64,000 nucleotides of DNA from an uncultured bacterium (GTDB taxonomy: Bacteria > Verrucomicrobiota > Lentisphaeria > Victivallales > Victivallaceae). The notes beneath the pieces were generated by a model, which was not told the origin of the DNA, searched no databases, and worked only from the letters and a program-made list of their open reading frames with translations. The stretch covers positions 1-64,000 of the forward strand of contig URVC01000008.1 in assembly GCA_900551245.1 (NCBI GenBank). Reading direction: 5' to 3'. This document shows, piece after piece, positions 51,279 to 60,556 of the stretch. Position numbers and translations under genes: made by a program. Each line of letters opens with the position of its first letter. Position 1 is the stretch's first letter.

Positions 51279-51533
51279 ATGAAGATGAGTCCGATGCAGA
51301 AGTATGCGATGCGCCTTTTGATCGCGAGCGGACAGGTACGGCTTCCTGATCGCAATGCCTGGTCGCAGTTGACCTCGGAAACGGCGGTGGAACAGTTGCG
51401 GCGGTTCGGCGGAGTTCAGGCCATTCTCAGGAATACCGTTTTGCCGCAGCGGAGCTCATCCGCAGGAGAATCGCGGCTTCCCGCCTCGAAATCCTTTCCG
51501 TTTTCTCCGAAGAAATCTGAATTTGAACGCTGA
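51279..51533 (+). CDS. Single-module small protein (84 aa)
   Basis: One module (SPMQKYAMRLLIASGQVRLP then AWSQLTSETAVEQLRRFGG) fills the first 48 residues; the tail is Ser/Pro-rich. Lies between the repeat protein and the coupling protein. SD GGAG is present. Confidence 0.6.
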   Translation: MKMSPMQKYAMRLLIASGQVRLPDRNAWSQLTSETAVEQLRRFGGVQAILRNTVLPQRSSSAGESRLPASKSFPFSPKKSEFER

Positions 51534-51547
51534 AAAGGATTTCCGGC

Positions 51548-53509
51548 ATGGCTATGAAAAAAAGCATTCTTGATGAAATCATCTTAAATATCGAAGGCAA
51601 TCCGTGGACGGTTCGCGACGCCTGTACCGGCTGCATCGTGTTCGGCATGACCGGTTCCGGAAAAAGTTCCGGACCGCTTTACAAGATCGCACATAAATTC
51701 CTGACGCTCGGTTACGGCGGCGTGGTGTTCTGCGCCAAGCCGGATGAAGCCGACACCTGGAAAAAATATGCCGCGAAAGCCCATCTGGACGATGATCCGC
51801 GCAAGCCGAACCGGACCGGGGATCTGCTCTTTTTGAGTCAGCAGACCTTCAACTATCTCGACAGTGAGGCGAAACGTGCCGGACGCGGCGGCGGTCAGGT
51901 CGAGAATCTTGTCAATCTCTATCTGGAAATCGTCAATATGGGCAAGGACAAGCGCAATTCCGGCGGCGGCAACGAGGAGTATTGGAATAATGCCGTCAAG
52001 CAGTTGTTGCGCAACTCCATCACGATTCTGCAAATGGCAAAACAGCCGATCAACATTGAAAACATCCATCAGATTATTGTTTCCGCGCCTTCGGCTTCCA
52101 CGGAAACACTGGAAGAAAAAGGCTATTGCGCCGATCTTCTGGACATGAATATCCCGGAGGAGTTTCGGCAAACACCGGAATACGAAATCGCACGCACCTT
52201 TTTCTATGAGGAATTCGCCTACCTTGATGAACGGACCCGCTCCAACACGATTTCCTCCTTTTCCGTCGCCGCAGACTCCATGCAGCGCGGTGAACTGGCA
52301 CGCTGTTTTTCCGCCGAACAATCGACGCTTCAACTGGAAGACCTCTATCGCAAGGGGAAAATCCTGATTGTCGATTATGATGTCAAATCCTGGGGCCGGA
52401 TCGGGCAATACGCCGCCGGCATCATCAAATACTGCTTTGAGTCCATGATCGAGCGTCGGGAAGACATTGCCGACGACAATGCCCCGCCTGTCTTTTTATG
52501 GGCGGATGAATGCCAGTTCTTCAGTCTTGAATACGATCAGAAGTTTCAGACGACCGCCCGTTCCAGCCGGACGCTGACCATGTATGCAACTCAGAATCTC
52601 GGCAACCTCTATGACGGTTACGGCAAGGAAAAAGCCTCCTCGCTTCTCGGCAATCTGGGCACAAAATTCTTTTGTCAGAACGGCGAATTCGAGACGAACG
52701 AATGGGCTTCCAAGTCCATCGGACAGGAGATCATCATCCGTCAGTCCAAGACCTACGGCGATTCCAAATCATCGTCGATGAAAGGCGACGACAACAAGTC
52801 GCTGTCCTATTCTGAAGGCTACAACGAACAGAAAGACTATCGCGTTGATCCAGCTGATTTTTCCACGCTCCAGACCGGCGGACCGCGCGGTCAATGCAAA
52901 GTCGGGTTCATTTTCTGGCAGTCGGGACGGATTCTGAACAACGGCAATGTATTTGTCCGTTCCACCATCGAGCAGGAATGCCGCCGTGTCTGCGGTGCCA
53001 AAATCGTGCGGCATTGTCCGAAAGTTCCGACCATCGGCAAAGGCGAATACATCGGTGAATATCGGATTTTGCTGCCGAATGATTATTTCTGCTTCATCGC
53101 GTTTCTGCTGTCACTGGGGTTTCCTCTGACTGGATTTTTTCTCGTGCTTACGAACCGGGATATTCTCATCGGCTATTTCAATGACGTTTTCTATTGTTGC
53201 GTCAGCACGCTCTGTTTTTACATGTGGAGCGTGGTTCTGGATATTTTCTGCGCCTGCCTGAACAGGATTCCGGCGATTCTCAAGGCTCTGTTTTCCGGCA
53301 GGCCTCGCAGGGAGCAGAAGTATCTGAAAGCCGTCATCTGGCAGGACGCGGTTCTCGGCTACTACGCGATCTGCGTCGGCATGACGCTCTGGTTTCAATA
53401 TCATCTTTTCGACTTCAAGCAGCTTGGAATTGTACTGGCATGGTGGACGGGACTCTGCATGTTCTTCCGCTTCCTGCGCTCTTCCGGCAAACAACCAATC
53501 AAACCATAG
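51548..53509 (+). CDS. VirD4/TraG-like type IV coupling protein with C-terminal membrane domain
   Basis: A 653-aa ATPase that would deliver the relaxase-DNA complex to the channel. Walker A GMTGSGKSSGPL is at about residues 33-44 and Walker B VFLWADECQFF near 318. TTARSSRTLTMYATQNLGNL follows, typical of coupling proteins. The usual N-terminal membrane segments are absent. Instead four to five lie at the C-terminus (FIAFLLSLGFPLTGFFLVL, then VFYCCVSTLCFYMW, AICVGMTLWFQYH, IVLAWWTGLCMFF). The order of domains is thus reversed. The next gene is a Clp-like ATPase. Confidence 0.88.
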   Translation: MAMKKSILDEIILNIEGNPWTVRDACTGCIVFGMTGSGKSSGPLYKIAHKFLTLGYGGVVFCAKPDEADTWKKYAAKAHLDDDPRKPNRTGDLLFLSQQTFNYLDSEAKRAGRGGGQVENLVNLYLEIVNMGKDKRNSGGGNEEYWNNAVKQLLRNSITILQMAKQPINIENIHQIIVSAPSASTETLEEKGYCADLLDMNIPEEFRQTPEYEIARTFFYEEFAYLDERTRSNTISSFSVAADSMQRGELARCFSAEQSTLQLEDLYRKGKILIVDYDVKSWGRIGQYAAGIIKYCFESMIERREDIADDNAPPVFLWADECQFFSLEYDQKFQTTARSSRTLTMYATQNLGNLYDGYGKEKASSLLGNLGTKFFCQNGEFETNEWASKSIGQEIIIRQSKTYGDSKSSSMKGDDNKSLSYSEGYNEQKDYRVDPADFSTLQTGGPRGQCKVGFIFWQSGRILNNGNVFVRSTIEQECRRVCGAKIVRHCPKVPTIGKGEYIGEYRILLPNDYFCFIAFLLSLGFPLTGFFLVLTNRDILIGYFNDVFYCCVSTLCFYMWSVVLDIFCACLNRIPAILKALFSGRPRREQKYLKAVIWQDAVLGYYAICVGMTLWFQYHLFDFKQLGIVLAWWTGLCMFFRFLRSSGKQPIKP

Positions 53510-53520
53510 TGAGGTAAAAT

Positions 53521-54564
53521 ATGTTCAAATCCACAAAAGAAGCAATGCAGTTTCTGAACGGTCTCAAGCCGTATCTGAAATCACGGATCATCGGGCAGGA
53601 TCATGTGATCGATGCCATTTCGGAGAAGCTCCGGTACTGGTATCTGGGAATCAGCAATCCGAACAGGCCGACGGTCTTTTTCTTCCTCGGACCGACCGGA
53701 ACCGGTAAAACTGAAATCATCCGGGAGACGATTCATTATCTCTATGGCGATGAAGAGGAGAAACTCCTGCGGCTGGATATGTCCGAGTTCGGCGAAACTG
53801 CCGGTGCCGATGTCGGCAAAAAGCTGGTCGGTTATACCGAAAAGGAGCCGGGACGGCTGTATGATTTTCTGGAAAAGAATACGGAGGGAGCAATCCTCTA
53901 CGATGAATTTGAAAAAGCGCACAAGGATATGGCGAAATACATGCTCCAGCAGATCGACGCCGGGCGTGTCACGCTCTGGAACAACAAGACCTACGATATT
54001 TCCCGTTTCCTGCTCTTTTTCACCTCAAATGTCGGCGCGGAAATCTTTCAGGGAAACACGCATCTTTCGATGGCGCGCAAAACGGAAGCCGCCTGCCAGC
54101 GGCTCGTGATGATGTTCAATTCACCGGAATTTGTTGCCCGCTTCGGTAAATTCGGCTACGGGATTTTCGCCTTCAACAGTCTCAAACCGGAACATCTGCG
54201 TCTGATCACCCGCAAATTCATTGACGACAAGCTCCAATATTTCCGGACAATCCGGGAAACACAGCAGGATCGTCCCGGCTTCTTCCTGCCGGAAAACATG
54301 AACGTCCTCGGCTACTCACCCGAAGTTGTGGATTTTGCTCTTTTGCAGACCAATACCACCAAGAACGGCGCCCGCGAGATCCGCGATATTGTCGAACGTA
54401 TGCTCAATCAGGCATATGATCTTGCACTGGTTCGTGATCCCAGCGGGAAAAATATGACCGGCTATCTCAATGTCGCCCCCGTTATGGAGAATGAAATTCC
54501 CCGTGAAGCCGTTGTCCTGCAGCATGAGATACCCGCGAACTGCACTCGCATTATATCGGATTGA
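53521..54564 (+). CDS. Clp/HSP100-like AAA+ ATPase in the conjugation operon
   Basis: A 347-aa protein resembling the second ATPase ring of ClpB. The start IIGQDHVIDAISEKLRYWYL is followed by Walker A FLGPTGTGKTEI, LLRLDMSEFGETA, Walker B GAILYDEFEKAHKDM, MLQQIDAGRVTLW and sensor-1 LLFFTSNVG. The C-terminal small domain (ARFGKFGYGIFAF and onward) is present. No N-terminal substrate domain and no ClpP-binding loop were recognised. It follows the coupling protein by 11 nt. It may unfold the relaxase before transfer; a role replacing the absent VirB11 is more speculative. Confidence 0.85.
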   Translation: MFKSTKEAMQFLNGLKPYLKSRIIGQDHVIDAISEKLRYWYLGISNPNRPTVFFFLGPTGTGKTEIIRETIHYLYGDEEEKLLRLDMSEFGETAGADVGKKLVGYTEKEPGRLYDFLEKNTEGAILYDEFEKAHKDMAKYMLQQIDAGRVTLWNNKTYDISRFLLFFTSNVGAEIFQGNTHLSMARKTEAACQRLVMMFNSPEFVARFGKFGYGIFAFNSLKPEHLRLITRKFIDDKLQYFRTIRETQQDRPGFFLPENMNVLGYSPEVVDFALLQTNTTKNGAREIRDIVERMLNQAYDLALVRDPSGKNMTGYLNVAPVMENEIPREAVVLQHEIPANCTRIISD

Positions 54565-54574
54565 GGAGGTATTT

Positions 54575-54853
54575 ATGGTAAAAATCATTGAACGCATCAC
54601 GTATCGTGATGATGACACGCTGGAAAATACCGACAGGAAAATTGAGATTCCGGGCAGAGTTGTCGGCAGCCAAATGGTTGCCGGTGTCCTGAATATCATG
54701 GGATGGCATCTGGTCATGATTGACCGGGAGCATCTCACCAGCGTTCAAATTGATGGTGAGAACGAAAACGACCTGCTGGAACTGAAAAGGCTGCTGGAAA
54801 AAACAACCATGAAAATTTCCATTCAGGTCAACTTGAATCTTCCGGATTTCTGA
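54575..54853 (+). CDS. Small hypothetical protein (92 aa)
   Basis: Last gene of the conjugation operon. Beta-rich start (MVKIIERITYRDDDTLENTD), then GWHLVMIDREHLTSVQID and an amphipathic helix. SD GAGGAGG precedes the ATG. Function unknown; the operon terminator follows about 70 nt later. Confidence 0.6.
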   Translation: MVKIIERITYRDDDTLENTDRKIEIPGRVVGSQMVAGVLNIMGWHLVMIDREHLTSVQIDGENENDLLELKRLLEKTTMKISIQVNLNLPDF

Positions 54854-54925
54854 ATTGCAGAAAAAAGATTGCCTTTGAATCAAATTTTACTGTTCCAAAC
54901 AACTCTTAACGGTAGGTATTTAGGT

Positions 54926-54963
54926 TAAAACTTTCCCGGGCTGTCGATCCGGGAAAGTTTTTT
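54926..54963 (+). terminator. Strong intrinsic terminator of the conjugation operon
   Basis: AACTTTCCCGG pairs with CCGGGAAAGTT around a 9-nt loop, followed by a T-run. The A-rich left flank may also make it work for the convergent integrase gene. Confidence 0.9.
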
Positions 54964-54970
54964 CCGGCTT

Positions 54971-56650
54971 CTATTGGCTGACGATGCGCAAGTTGCCAAA
55001 ATCCGCCAGCTCCGCTTGGGTTCCAGTAAAATAGGTCACAGTAATTTGTGTATTTTTATCTATGACACACTTCTTCGTTCCTTTATTGAGCAAAGACATT
55101 TCCCATTTGGGCATCCAGAGGCGGTTTGTGGAACGGATACGCGGTAAAGTCACATTCCCGTAGAGAGTATTGAACTCCACCCGGTCAGCATAACTCGTTG
55201 CAGTAATTTGAGCGTCATTCAACAACCTTTCATAGATGCCTTGCGGAAGATTCTTGTTCGCAAGATCATTGAACTGATCTGCAAGAACATTCTTTTCCAA
55301 ATCTTGCAGAGTCTCATCATTCAGGTTGCTGCTTTTCAAAAGAGTTACTTTTTTCAGTAATTCACAACGCCTTGCTTTGTTTCGCGTCAGCAGATTGCGT
55401 AACTGCTCCTCCGTGGCAAGACCATCCAGAAACATTTCATGGAGCTGCTCCTCTTTGATTGCCAGATTTTTCAGTTCCACATCATACTTTGCCAACTCAT
55501 TTTTATCGTTCAAAAGCTCAACAGCTTTCCTATGACGTTCAATCAACGCAATGGAAAGCAGCGGATAGATGGCATCATAAAGAGCTGGTTCTCCACGCAA
55601 TCCCGATTCAAAACGGATTCGGCTATTCCGGCAATTGGCATGATTACGGTCAAGCGTTCGTTTATTGCAGGTATAGTAAATTTTTCCATGTTCCAATAGA
55701 CATATCAATTTGCTGCCGCATTCTCCGCAGTAGAGTTTACCGGACAATGGAAGCCAGTGCTTTTTGGCTTTCACATGATAATCGGCCCGTTTGTGTGAAA
55801 TGATCTTCTGCACTTCCTGCCACTGCTCGAAAGAGATGAACTCCTGACCGGTAATCTGCACGTTTTTAATCAATTCGCCCTGACTGTTATACTGGTAGCC
55901 GCAATAAATCGGCTGTTTTGCAATGGCATAAATGGAGCTTTCATAGAAAAAGATCTCTTTCCCCCAGCGTTCATTGCAATCACGGATGATTGCCCGGTAA
56001 GGACGATAGGCGCAGATATTGTCATAGATGAAACGGATGATTTCCACCCATTCTGGAATCACCTCGATTTTTCCGTTGCCAAGATAGCGAATCCCGTGCA
56101 TCTTGGCATCGCTGCAAAGTCTGCCACTATCTTTCTTGATCCGGAAAGCATTGATGCTGTTCTGGCGCTTTTTCTGCAAATCCTCATAGAGAATCTGATT
56201 TTTGATCAAGGTAATTAACTGCTGGTCAAATTTGCTCAGGTCAATCGCTCCGCCTTGAACCTGCAGAACCTTCACTTCATTTTCTTTCAGAAGCTGATTG
56301 ATATGCCCCTCCAGAAAACTCCCGTTGATCGGACGGTACAGTCGGGTCAATTCATTAACCAGCACAAAATCAACCTCAGAAAGTTTTTGCAGAACCTGAC
56401 ATAGCCCCAACCGGAAATCTTTCTTGGAACTTTGGTTGAGAACCCATTTCATATATGCTTTGTCAAGCCGGGCAATTTCCTCCGCACCCACAGGATAAGT
56501 CTCGCCGCTGGTGTTCAGGTCTTTATAAATGCCAATGACCTCAAGTTTTTCTTTTGCCGCCAGTTTCTTGCAGTTGGCAATCTGCGCCTCCACTGACTCC
56601 GAAAAATCATCCTTCCCGCTGCTCTGCCGTGCATAAATCAGTGCTTTCAT
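54971..56650 (-). CDS. Large serine recombinase (ICE integrase)
   Basis: A 559-aa site-specific recombinase. The catalytic N-terminal domain starts MKALIYARQSSGKDDFSESV with the nucleophile at Ser10 or Ser11, and VDFVLVNELTRLYRP follows. The recombinase domain (DAKMHGIRYLGNGKIEVIPE) and a zinc ribbon (LYCGECGSKLICLLEHG, then YYTCNKR ... NCRNSR) come next. A coiled-coil motif (about 380-450) and a C-terminal tail complete the fold of phage- and ICE-type integrases. It lies at the extreme right end, reading inward, 50 nt from the broken pseudopilin gene. SD GAGGAG. Excision normally needs a directionality factor, which I could not identify. Confidence 0.93.
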   Translation of the reverse strand: MKALIYARQSSGKDDFSESVEAQIANCKKLAAKEKLEVIGIYKDLNTSGETYPVGAEEIARLDKAYMKWVLNQSSKKDFRLGLCQVLQKLSEVDFVLVNELTRLYRPINGSFLEGHINQLLKENEVKVLQVQGGAIDLSKFDQQLITLIKNQILYEDLQKKRQNSINAFRIKKDSGRLCSDAKMHGIRYLGNGKIEVIPEWVEIIRFIYDNICAYRPYRAIIRDCNERWGKEIFFYESSIYAIAKQPIYCGYQYNSQGELIKNVQITGQEFISFEQWQEVQKIISHKRADYHVKAKKHWLPLSGKLYCGECGSKLICLLEHGKIYYTCNKRTLDRNHANCRNSRIRFESGLRGEPALYDAIYPLLSIALIERHRKAVELLNDKNELAKYDVELKNLAIKEEQLHEMFLDGLATEEQLRNLLTRNKARRCELLKKVTLLKSSNLNDETLQDLEKNVLADQFNDLANKNLPQGIYERLLNDAQITATSYADRVEFNTLYGNVTLPRIRSTNRLWMPKWEMSLLNKGTKKCVIDKNTQITVTYFTGTQAELADFGNLRIVSQ

Positions 56651-56680
56651 TGTTTTTGCTCCTCATTCTACTTGTTTTAA

Positions 56681-56710
56681 TATACACTATATTGTATATT
56701 TAACAAGTGG
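56681..56710. other. Right ICE boundary / attachment site region
   Basis: The inverted repeat ATATACA (56681-56687) and TGTATAT (56694-56700) lies upstream of the integrase. It ends six bases before the point where pseudopilin coding sequence resumes (56707). The junction should be within about 56694-56715, and the inverted repeat may be a recombinase-binding arm or an operator. The exact core cannot be set without the left end. Confidence 0.55.
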
Positions 56711-57441
56711 TCATAGTAGTGATCGCTATCATCGCCATTCTGGCGGCGATGCTGCTGCCAGCACTGAACAAGGCACGCGCCCGGGCGCACGCGATCAGCT
56801 GCACCTCAAACCTGAAGCAGCTGAACCTGGCAATGTCGTTTTATTCCAGCACCTTCGACGGCTGGGGAAGAATATACAGCGGCACAGAAGATGAATTCTA
56901 CACTCGCTACTTTTTCGGCCCGATCTACGCGCCCCGCGACCGCCATACGCTGATCCCCTATATCAACAGCGGAGCAACCATCGATCTGGACGCCCTCTCC
57001 ACCTCCGACGTCATCGGCATCGCCCGCTGTCCTTCGGGCCGGCGGGACGGCACCGGCGTAACCGCTCCCAATGATGAGAATCTGCCCAACGCCAGCTACT
57101 CCCTGAATACCTATCTGAATTATCAGCTCAGCAGTTCCGGAGGAGCCCCCAATGCCCGTTACGGCAAGATCTCCCGGGTGAAAAAACCGTCGCAACGCAT
57201 GTTGATCACCGAAAGCTCCAGCACCAGCATCATCGGGACAACCGATAATAAAATCTCCCGCCCGCTCAATATGTACAACGGAGACTTCATTCCCCGGCGG
57301 CACAACAACGGCGCCAACGTCGCATTCGTCGACGGTCACGTCAGCTGGCTGAGCCACGCGGAACTGCTTTCCATCAAATCCGGCAGTACCGGAGCAAAAA
57401 ATCTGCCGTATCCCTTCTGGCACGATGCGGACAGCTGGTAA
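56707..57441 (+). pseudogene. Type II secretion-type pseudopilin, 5' end removed by ICE insertion
   Basis: The frame starts VIVVIAIIAILAAMLLPALN, the hydrophobic helix that in pseudopilins follows the prepilin leader (normally ...FTLIE). The leader and cleavage site are missing, a stop codon (56701) is just upstream, and there is no SD. The C-terminal half keeps RRHNNGANVAFVDGH, the H-X9-DG motif of prepilin-like proteins expanded in Lentisphaerota and Planctomycetota. The missing leader should lie at the far end of the ICE. Confidence 0.8.
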
Positions 57442-57460
57442 GAAAAAGAGGATCCTCCCT

Positions 57461-60400
57461 ATGAAAATACAACTTCTCTCTCTTTTGTTTGCCGCCGCGC
57501 TCTTCCATGCAGACGCTGTGACTCCGCCCGATTTCGACTGGCAGAAACCGGGTTCTGCGGCCGATTCCCGGCTCCGTCAGTTTCAGGCGGACGGCAACAT
57601 GGTCAGACGTCCGCTGCCGACGGTGCCGGATGACCAGTTGAAAAAACAGGTGATCCAACTGGACGGCAAGAGCATGCTGGCAATTCCGTTCCGCCATGAT
57701 GGCGCCCAGACGGTGCGGGTGCTGGTCCGCTATCCGGCACAGCCGGTTGGAGCAATCATCTCCCGCCACCGCACGGAAGACGGCCGGCGCGGCTTCGAGA
57801 TGGGTTTCGGCTCACAAAATCCGTATGAACTTGACGGCCATAAGCCCGCCGGACAGGTTTCCGCCGGGCAACGGGACTCCATACGCCCCGTCTTCGGCAA
57901 AAATGCCCCGGAATTCAAGCCCGGGCAGTGGTATGAATGCATTCTTCGCTTCTCCCCCGGAGAAATGCTGACTCTGGCAATCCGCGACCGGCAGAACGGC
58001 AACGTGCTCTACCTCGGTCAGACGGAATGTTCCGGCGTGGAGGCAATCATTCCTGAGGCGGGAGACGGTCTCCTCGGCATCGGAGGCCGCCGGAACAACA
58101 GCAAAAACTGTTCCATGCTCGCCCCCGCGGGCACCCGGATTGGAGGCATCTCCGTGTGGAAAGAGGCGCTCTCCGACGAGGAACTCGGCCTGACCGGCAA
58201 CGGCTCCTCTGCGGCGCACAACCCGACCCCGGTGACCCGCTATGTGAACGGTGCCACCGGTGACGACCGGAACGACGGCTTGTCGAAGGAGAAGCCGTTG
58301 CGCACCATTCAGCGCGCGGCCGATCTGGTCAATCCCGGCGACACGGTCCGGATTGCTCCGGGGGTCTATTTCGAGACGGTGGATCTGACGCGGGGCGGTA
58401 CGGCGGCACAACCGGTCACCTTTCTGGCCGACGGCAAACCCGGCAGCGTGATTCTGACCGCCGCCGAGCAGGCAATCCGGGAGAAAACGGTGAAGTTTCA
58501 GCTGGAAGACAAGGCGCTCGGCATCTACAGCGCCCCCTGCACTCGCGCCCCGTCACGGGTGCTCTATTCCAACATCGACCTCTACCCCTACACCACGATG
58601 GAAGGGCTGAAAACCTTTCAGATCAAAAACGGTTATCCCGCCCCGGAGAACGGATTCTATTTCGATGAACCGTCGAAAAAACTATACGTGCGGCTCCACC
58701 CCTCCGGCCGTTACGGCTCGACCGACCCGAACGATCACGTCATTGCAGTTTCGCCGCCGTTCGCTCCGGGCTACAACGGGCACCACATCTACCGGAAACA
58801 GGATGCGAATTTCTTCATTTCCCTCCGGAAACCAACTCATGTGATCCTCTCCGGCTTCACCTTTGAGACGCCCGGTTCGGCGGGCGTGGTCACCGGCGGC
58901 AGCAACGTCGTGGTGCGCGACAGCTTCTTCAAAGGATGCCGCGCCGGGGTCTGGGGATTCGGCGGAGCGGAGGCGGTTTTCGTTGAGAACTGCCATTACG
59001 ATCAGGCATCCACCTACGACGACGTGCTCGACACCATTGCCAAATGGGGCAAGACCGACATTCAGAAGAAACATTTCTTCTATTTCTGGGCCCGCAAAGG
59101 AGTGAACGCCGACACCGTGAAGATGAAAAATTACGAGACCGGCATCGTCGGCGGAGTTGCCAAAAACTGGCACGTCCGCAACAACGTGGTCGAAAACAGC
59201 TTTGAGGGAATGTCCTGCTGGTGCGTCGACTGGGCGAAACACTTTCAGGTCTACGGCAACCTCTTCCGCCGGATCGTCGACAACGCGGTTGAAACCGAGA
59301 ACCACGCGAGCGATATGCGGATTTTCAACAACTATTTTGAAGATATTTTCGAACCGCTCTCCTGGCAGCCGCTCGGCGGAAAACCGTGGCCGGGGCCGAT
59401 CTACATCTACCGTAACATCGTGACCTGCACGCCGGCATTCCAGAAGCTGGCAGACAGCCTGAATCCGGAAAAATTCCGGCCCGGCGTCTTCAAGATCGGC
59501 GTCTCCGGGAGCAACTGGAAACACAAGGAAATGGGCGGTCTCGACGTCGATCAGATTGCGGCGCTGGTCTCCAAACGGTTCGTCATGGCGCCCGACCCGG
59601 GCTTTCTGGTCTTCAACAACACGCTGATCTGGCCCTACGGGAATCTTTTCACCACGCCGCAGCCGGTTCTCGGCCGCGCCATCCGCGACTTCGTCAACTT
59701 CCGCTACGTCAACAATATCTTCGCGGTCGACCGGATGCACAAACTCGCGAAGTGGCGCGGCAGTCTCTTCGAATTCTACGCCAATCTGGAGGTGGGGAAC
59801 GACGCGAAAAATCCGCATCTCGGCATCATCGCCGGTGACGGCGGCCTCCGGGCCGATTCCCTGAAACAGGCCGGAGTGAATGAAAAGTTCCAGCTTACCG
59901 GGAACAGCATCGCCCGCGGCAAAGGGATCCTCGCCTTCGAAGAGCCGGACGCCTCCGTCGATCTCGGGGCGGTTCCCGCCGGCAGTGAGTTCCGGATTGT
60001 CGCCGGGCCGGGGACCGCGGTGGATCTGGCGAAACTCTCCCTCTTTGCCCGCAAGGTGTTCTATCACCCGACGCTGATCCGCACCGCCGGGCCGGAACCG
60101 GGGCGCTGGGGCGTCTGGTCCGACGCCGATCTGGTCTCCCTCCCGCTCGGCCGGACGAAAACCGCTCCGCGCGGCGCCCGCTTCCAATTCCGGCTCACCG
60201 AGAAAGAGGCCGTCACCACGCTTCTGCGGAAAGGCGGATTTTCCATCCGGATTCTGACACAGAATGCGGCAAGTCAGCTCAAAGTCGCCAACGGCAAAGA
60301 GAGCGTCGAATTTCCGCTCGGCACTCCGTCGCGGGATCGCTGGCTGACTCTGGAGGTCGGGTTTGCCGACGGCAAAGTCACCGCCGTGCTCGACGGAACC

Positions 60401-60508
60401 GCGTTCAAACCGGCCGGCTCCGACACCCTGCCCTCCCCCCGGAACGGCGGAACCTGGTACACCGCCATCGGCAAGAATCCGGTCTACGACGTCGAACTTC
60501 TGCCGTAA
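57461..60508 (+). CDS. Secreted LamG-like plus parallel beta-helix protein
   Basis: A 1,015-aa exported protein (signal peptide MKIQLLSLLFAAALFHADA). Residues ~20-250 look like a concanavalin/LamG-type sandwich (FEMGFGSQNPYE, ISVWKEALSDEEL). At about 258 YVNGATGDDRNDGLSKEKPL opens a right-handed parallel beta-helix (TIQRAADLVNPGDTVRIAPG; repeated N-x-F and VENC turns), as in polysaccharide lyases and glycan-active proteins. Substrate is not evident. Start chosen at 57461. This is chromosomal DNA outside the ICE, and paired pseudopilin and glycan-protein genes are typical of Victivallis. Confidence 0.75.
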   Translation: MKIQLLSLLFAAALFHADAVTPPDFDWQKPGSAADSRLRQFQADGNMVRRPLPTVPDDQLKKQVIQLDGKSMLAIPFRHDGAQTVRVLVRYPAQPVGAIISRHRTEDGRRGFEMGFGSQNPYELDGHKPAGQVSAGQRDSIRPVFGKNAPEFKPGQWYECILRFSPGEMLTLAIRDRQNGNVLYLGQTECSGVEAIIPEAGDGLLGIGGRRNNSKNCSMLAPAGTRIGGISVWKEALSDEELGLTGNGSSAAHNPTPVTRYVNGATGDDRNDGLSKEKPLRTIQRAADLVNPGDTVRIAPGVYFETVDLTRGGTAAQPVTFLADGKPGSVILTAAEQAIREKTVKFQLEDKALGIYSAPCTRAPSRVLYSNIDLYPYTTMEGLKTFQIKNGYPAPENGFYFDEPSKKLYVRLHPSGRYGSTDPNDHVIAVSPPFAPGYNGHHIYRKQDANFFISLRKPTHVILSGFTFETPGSAGVVTGGSNVVVRDSFFKGCRAGVWGFGGAEAVFVENCHYDQASTYDDVLDTIAKWGKTDIQKKHFFYFWARKGVNADTVKMKNYETGIVGGVAKNWHVRNNVVENSFEGMSCWCVDWAKHFQVYGNLFRRIVDNAVETENHASDMRIFNNYFEDIFEPLSWQPLGGKPWPGPIYIYRNIVTCTPAFQKLADSLNPEKFRPGVFKIGVSGSNWKHKEMGGLDVDQIAALVSKRFVMAPDPGFLVFNNTLIWPYGNLFTTPQPVLGRAIRDFVNFRYVNNIFAVDRMHKLAKWRGSLFEFYANLEVGNDAKNPHLGIIAGDGGLRADSLKQAGVNEKFQLTGNSIARGKGILAFEEPDASVDLGAVPAGSEFRIVAGPGTAVDLAKLSLFARKVFYHPTLIRTAGPEPGRWGVWSDADLVSLPLGRTKTAPRGARFQFRLTEKEAVTTLLRKGGFSIRILTQNAASQLKVANGKESVEFPLGTPSRDRWLTLEVGFADGKVTAVLDGTAFKPAGSDTLPSPRNGGTWYTAIGKNPVYDVELLP

Positions 60509-60530
60509 GACTGCTCCTCGCTGCGGCAGG

Positions 60531-60556
60531 AAAACCCGGCGGTGCAAGCCGCCGGG
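60531..60556 (-). terminator. Intrinsic terminator of ade
   Basis: CCCGGCGG (60535-60542) and CCGCCGGG (60549-60556) form a perfect 8-bp stem; on the minus strand TTTTCC follows. It starts directly after the ade stop codon and may also stop plus-strand transcripts. Confidence 0.75.

Noticed and set aside
54886..54970. tRNA gene as ICE attachment site
   Set aside because: Only a terminator hairpin is present; no cloverleaf is seen near the integrase, and the broken pseudopilin gene explains the border.
58682..60547. 621-aa open frame antisense to the beta-helix protein
   Set aside because: GC-rich antisense artefact; the sense frame has a signal peptide and beta-helix pattern.
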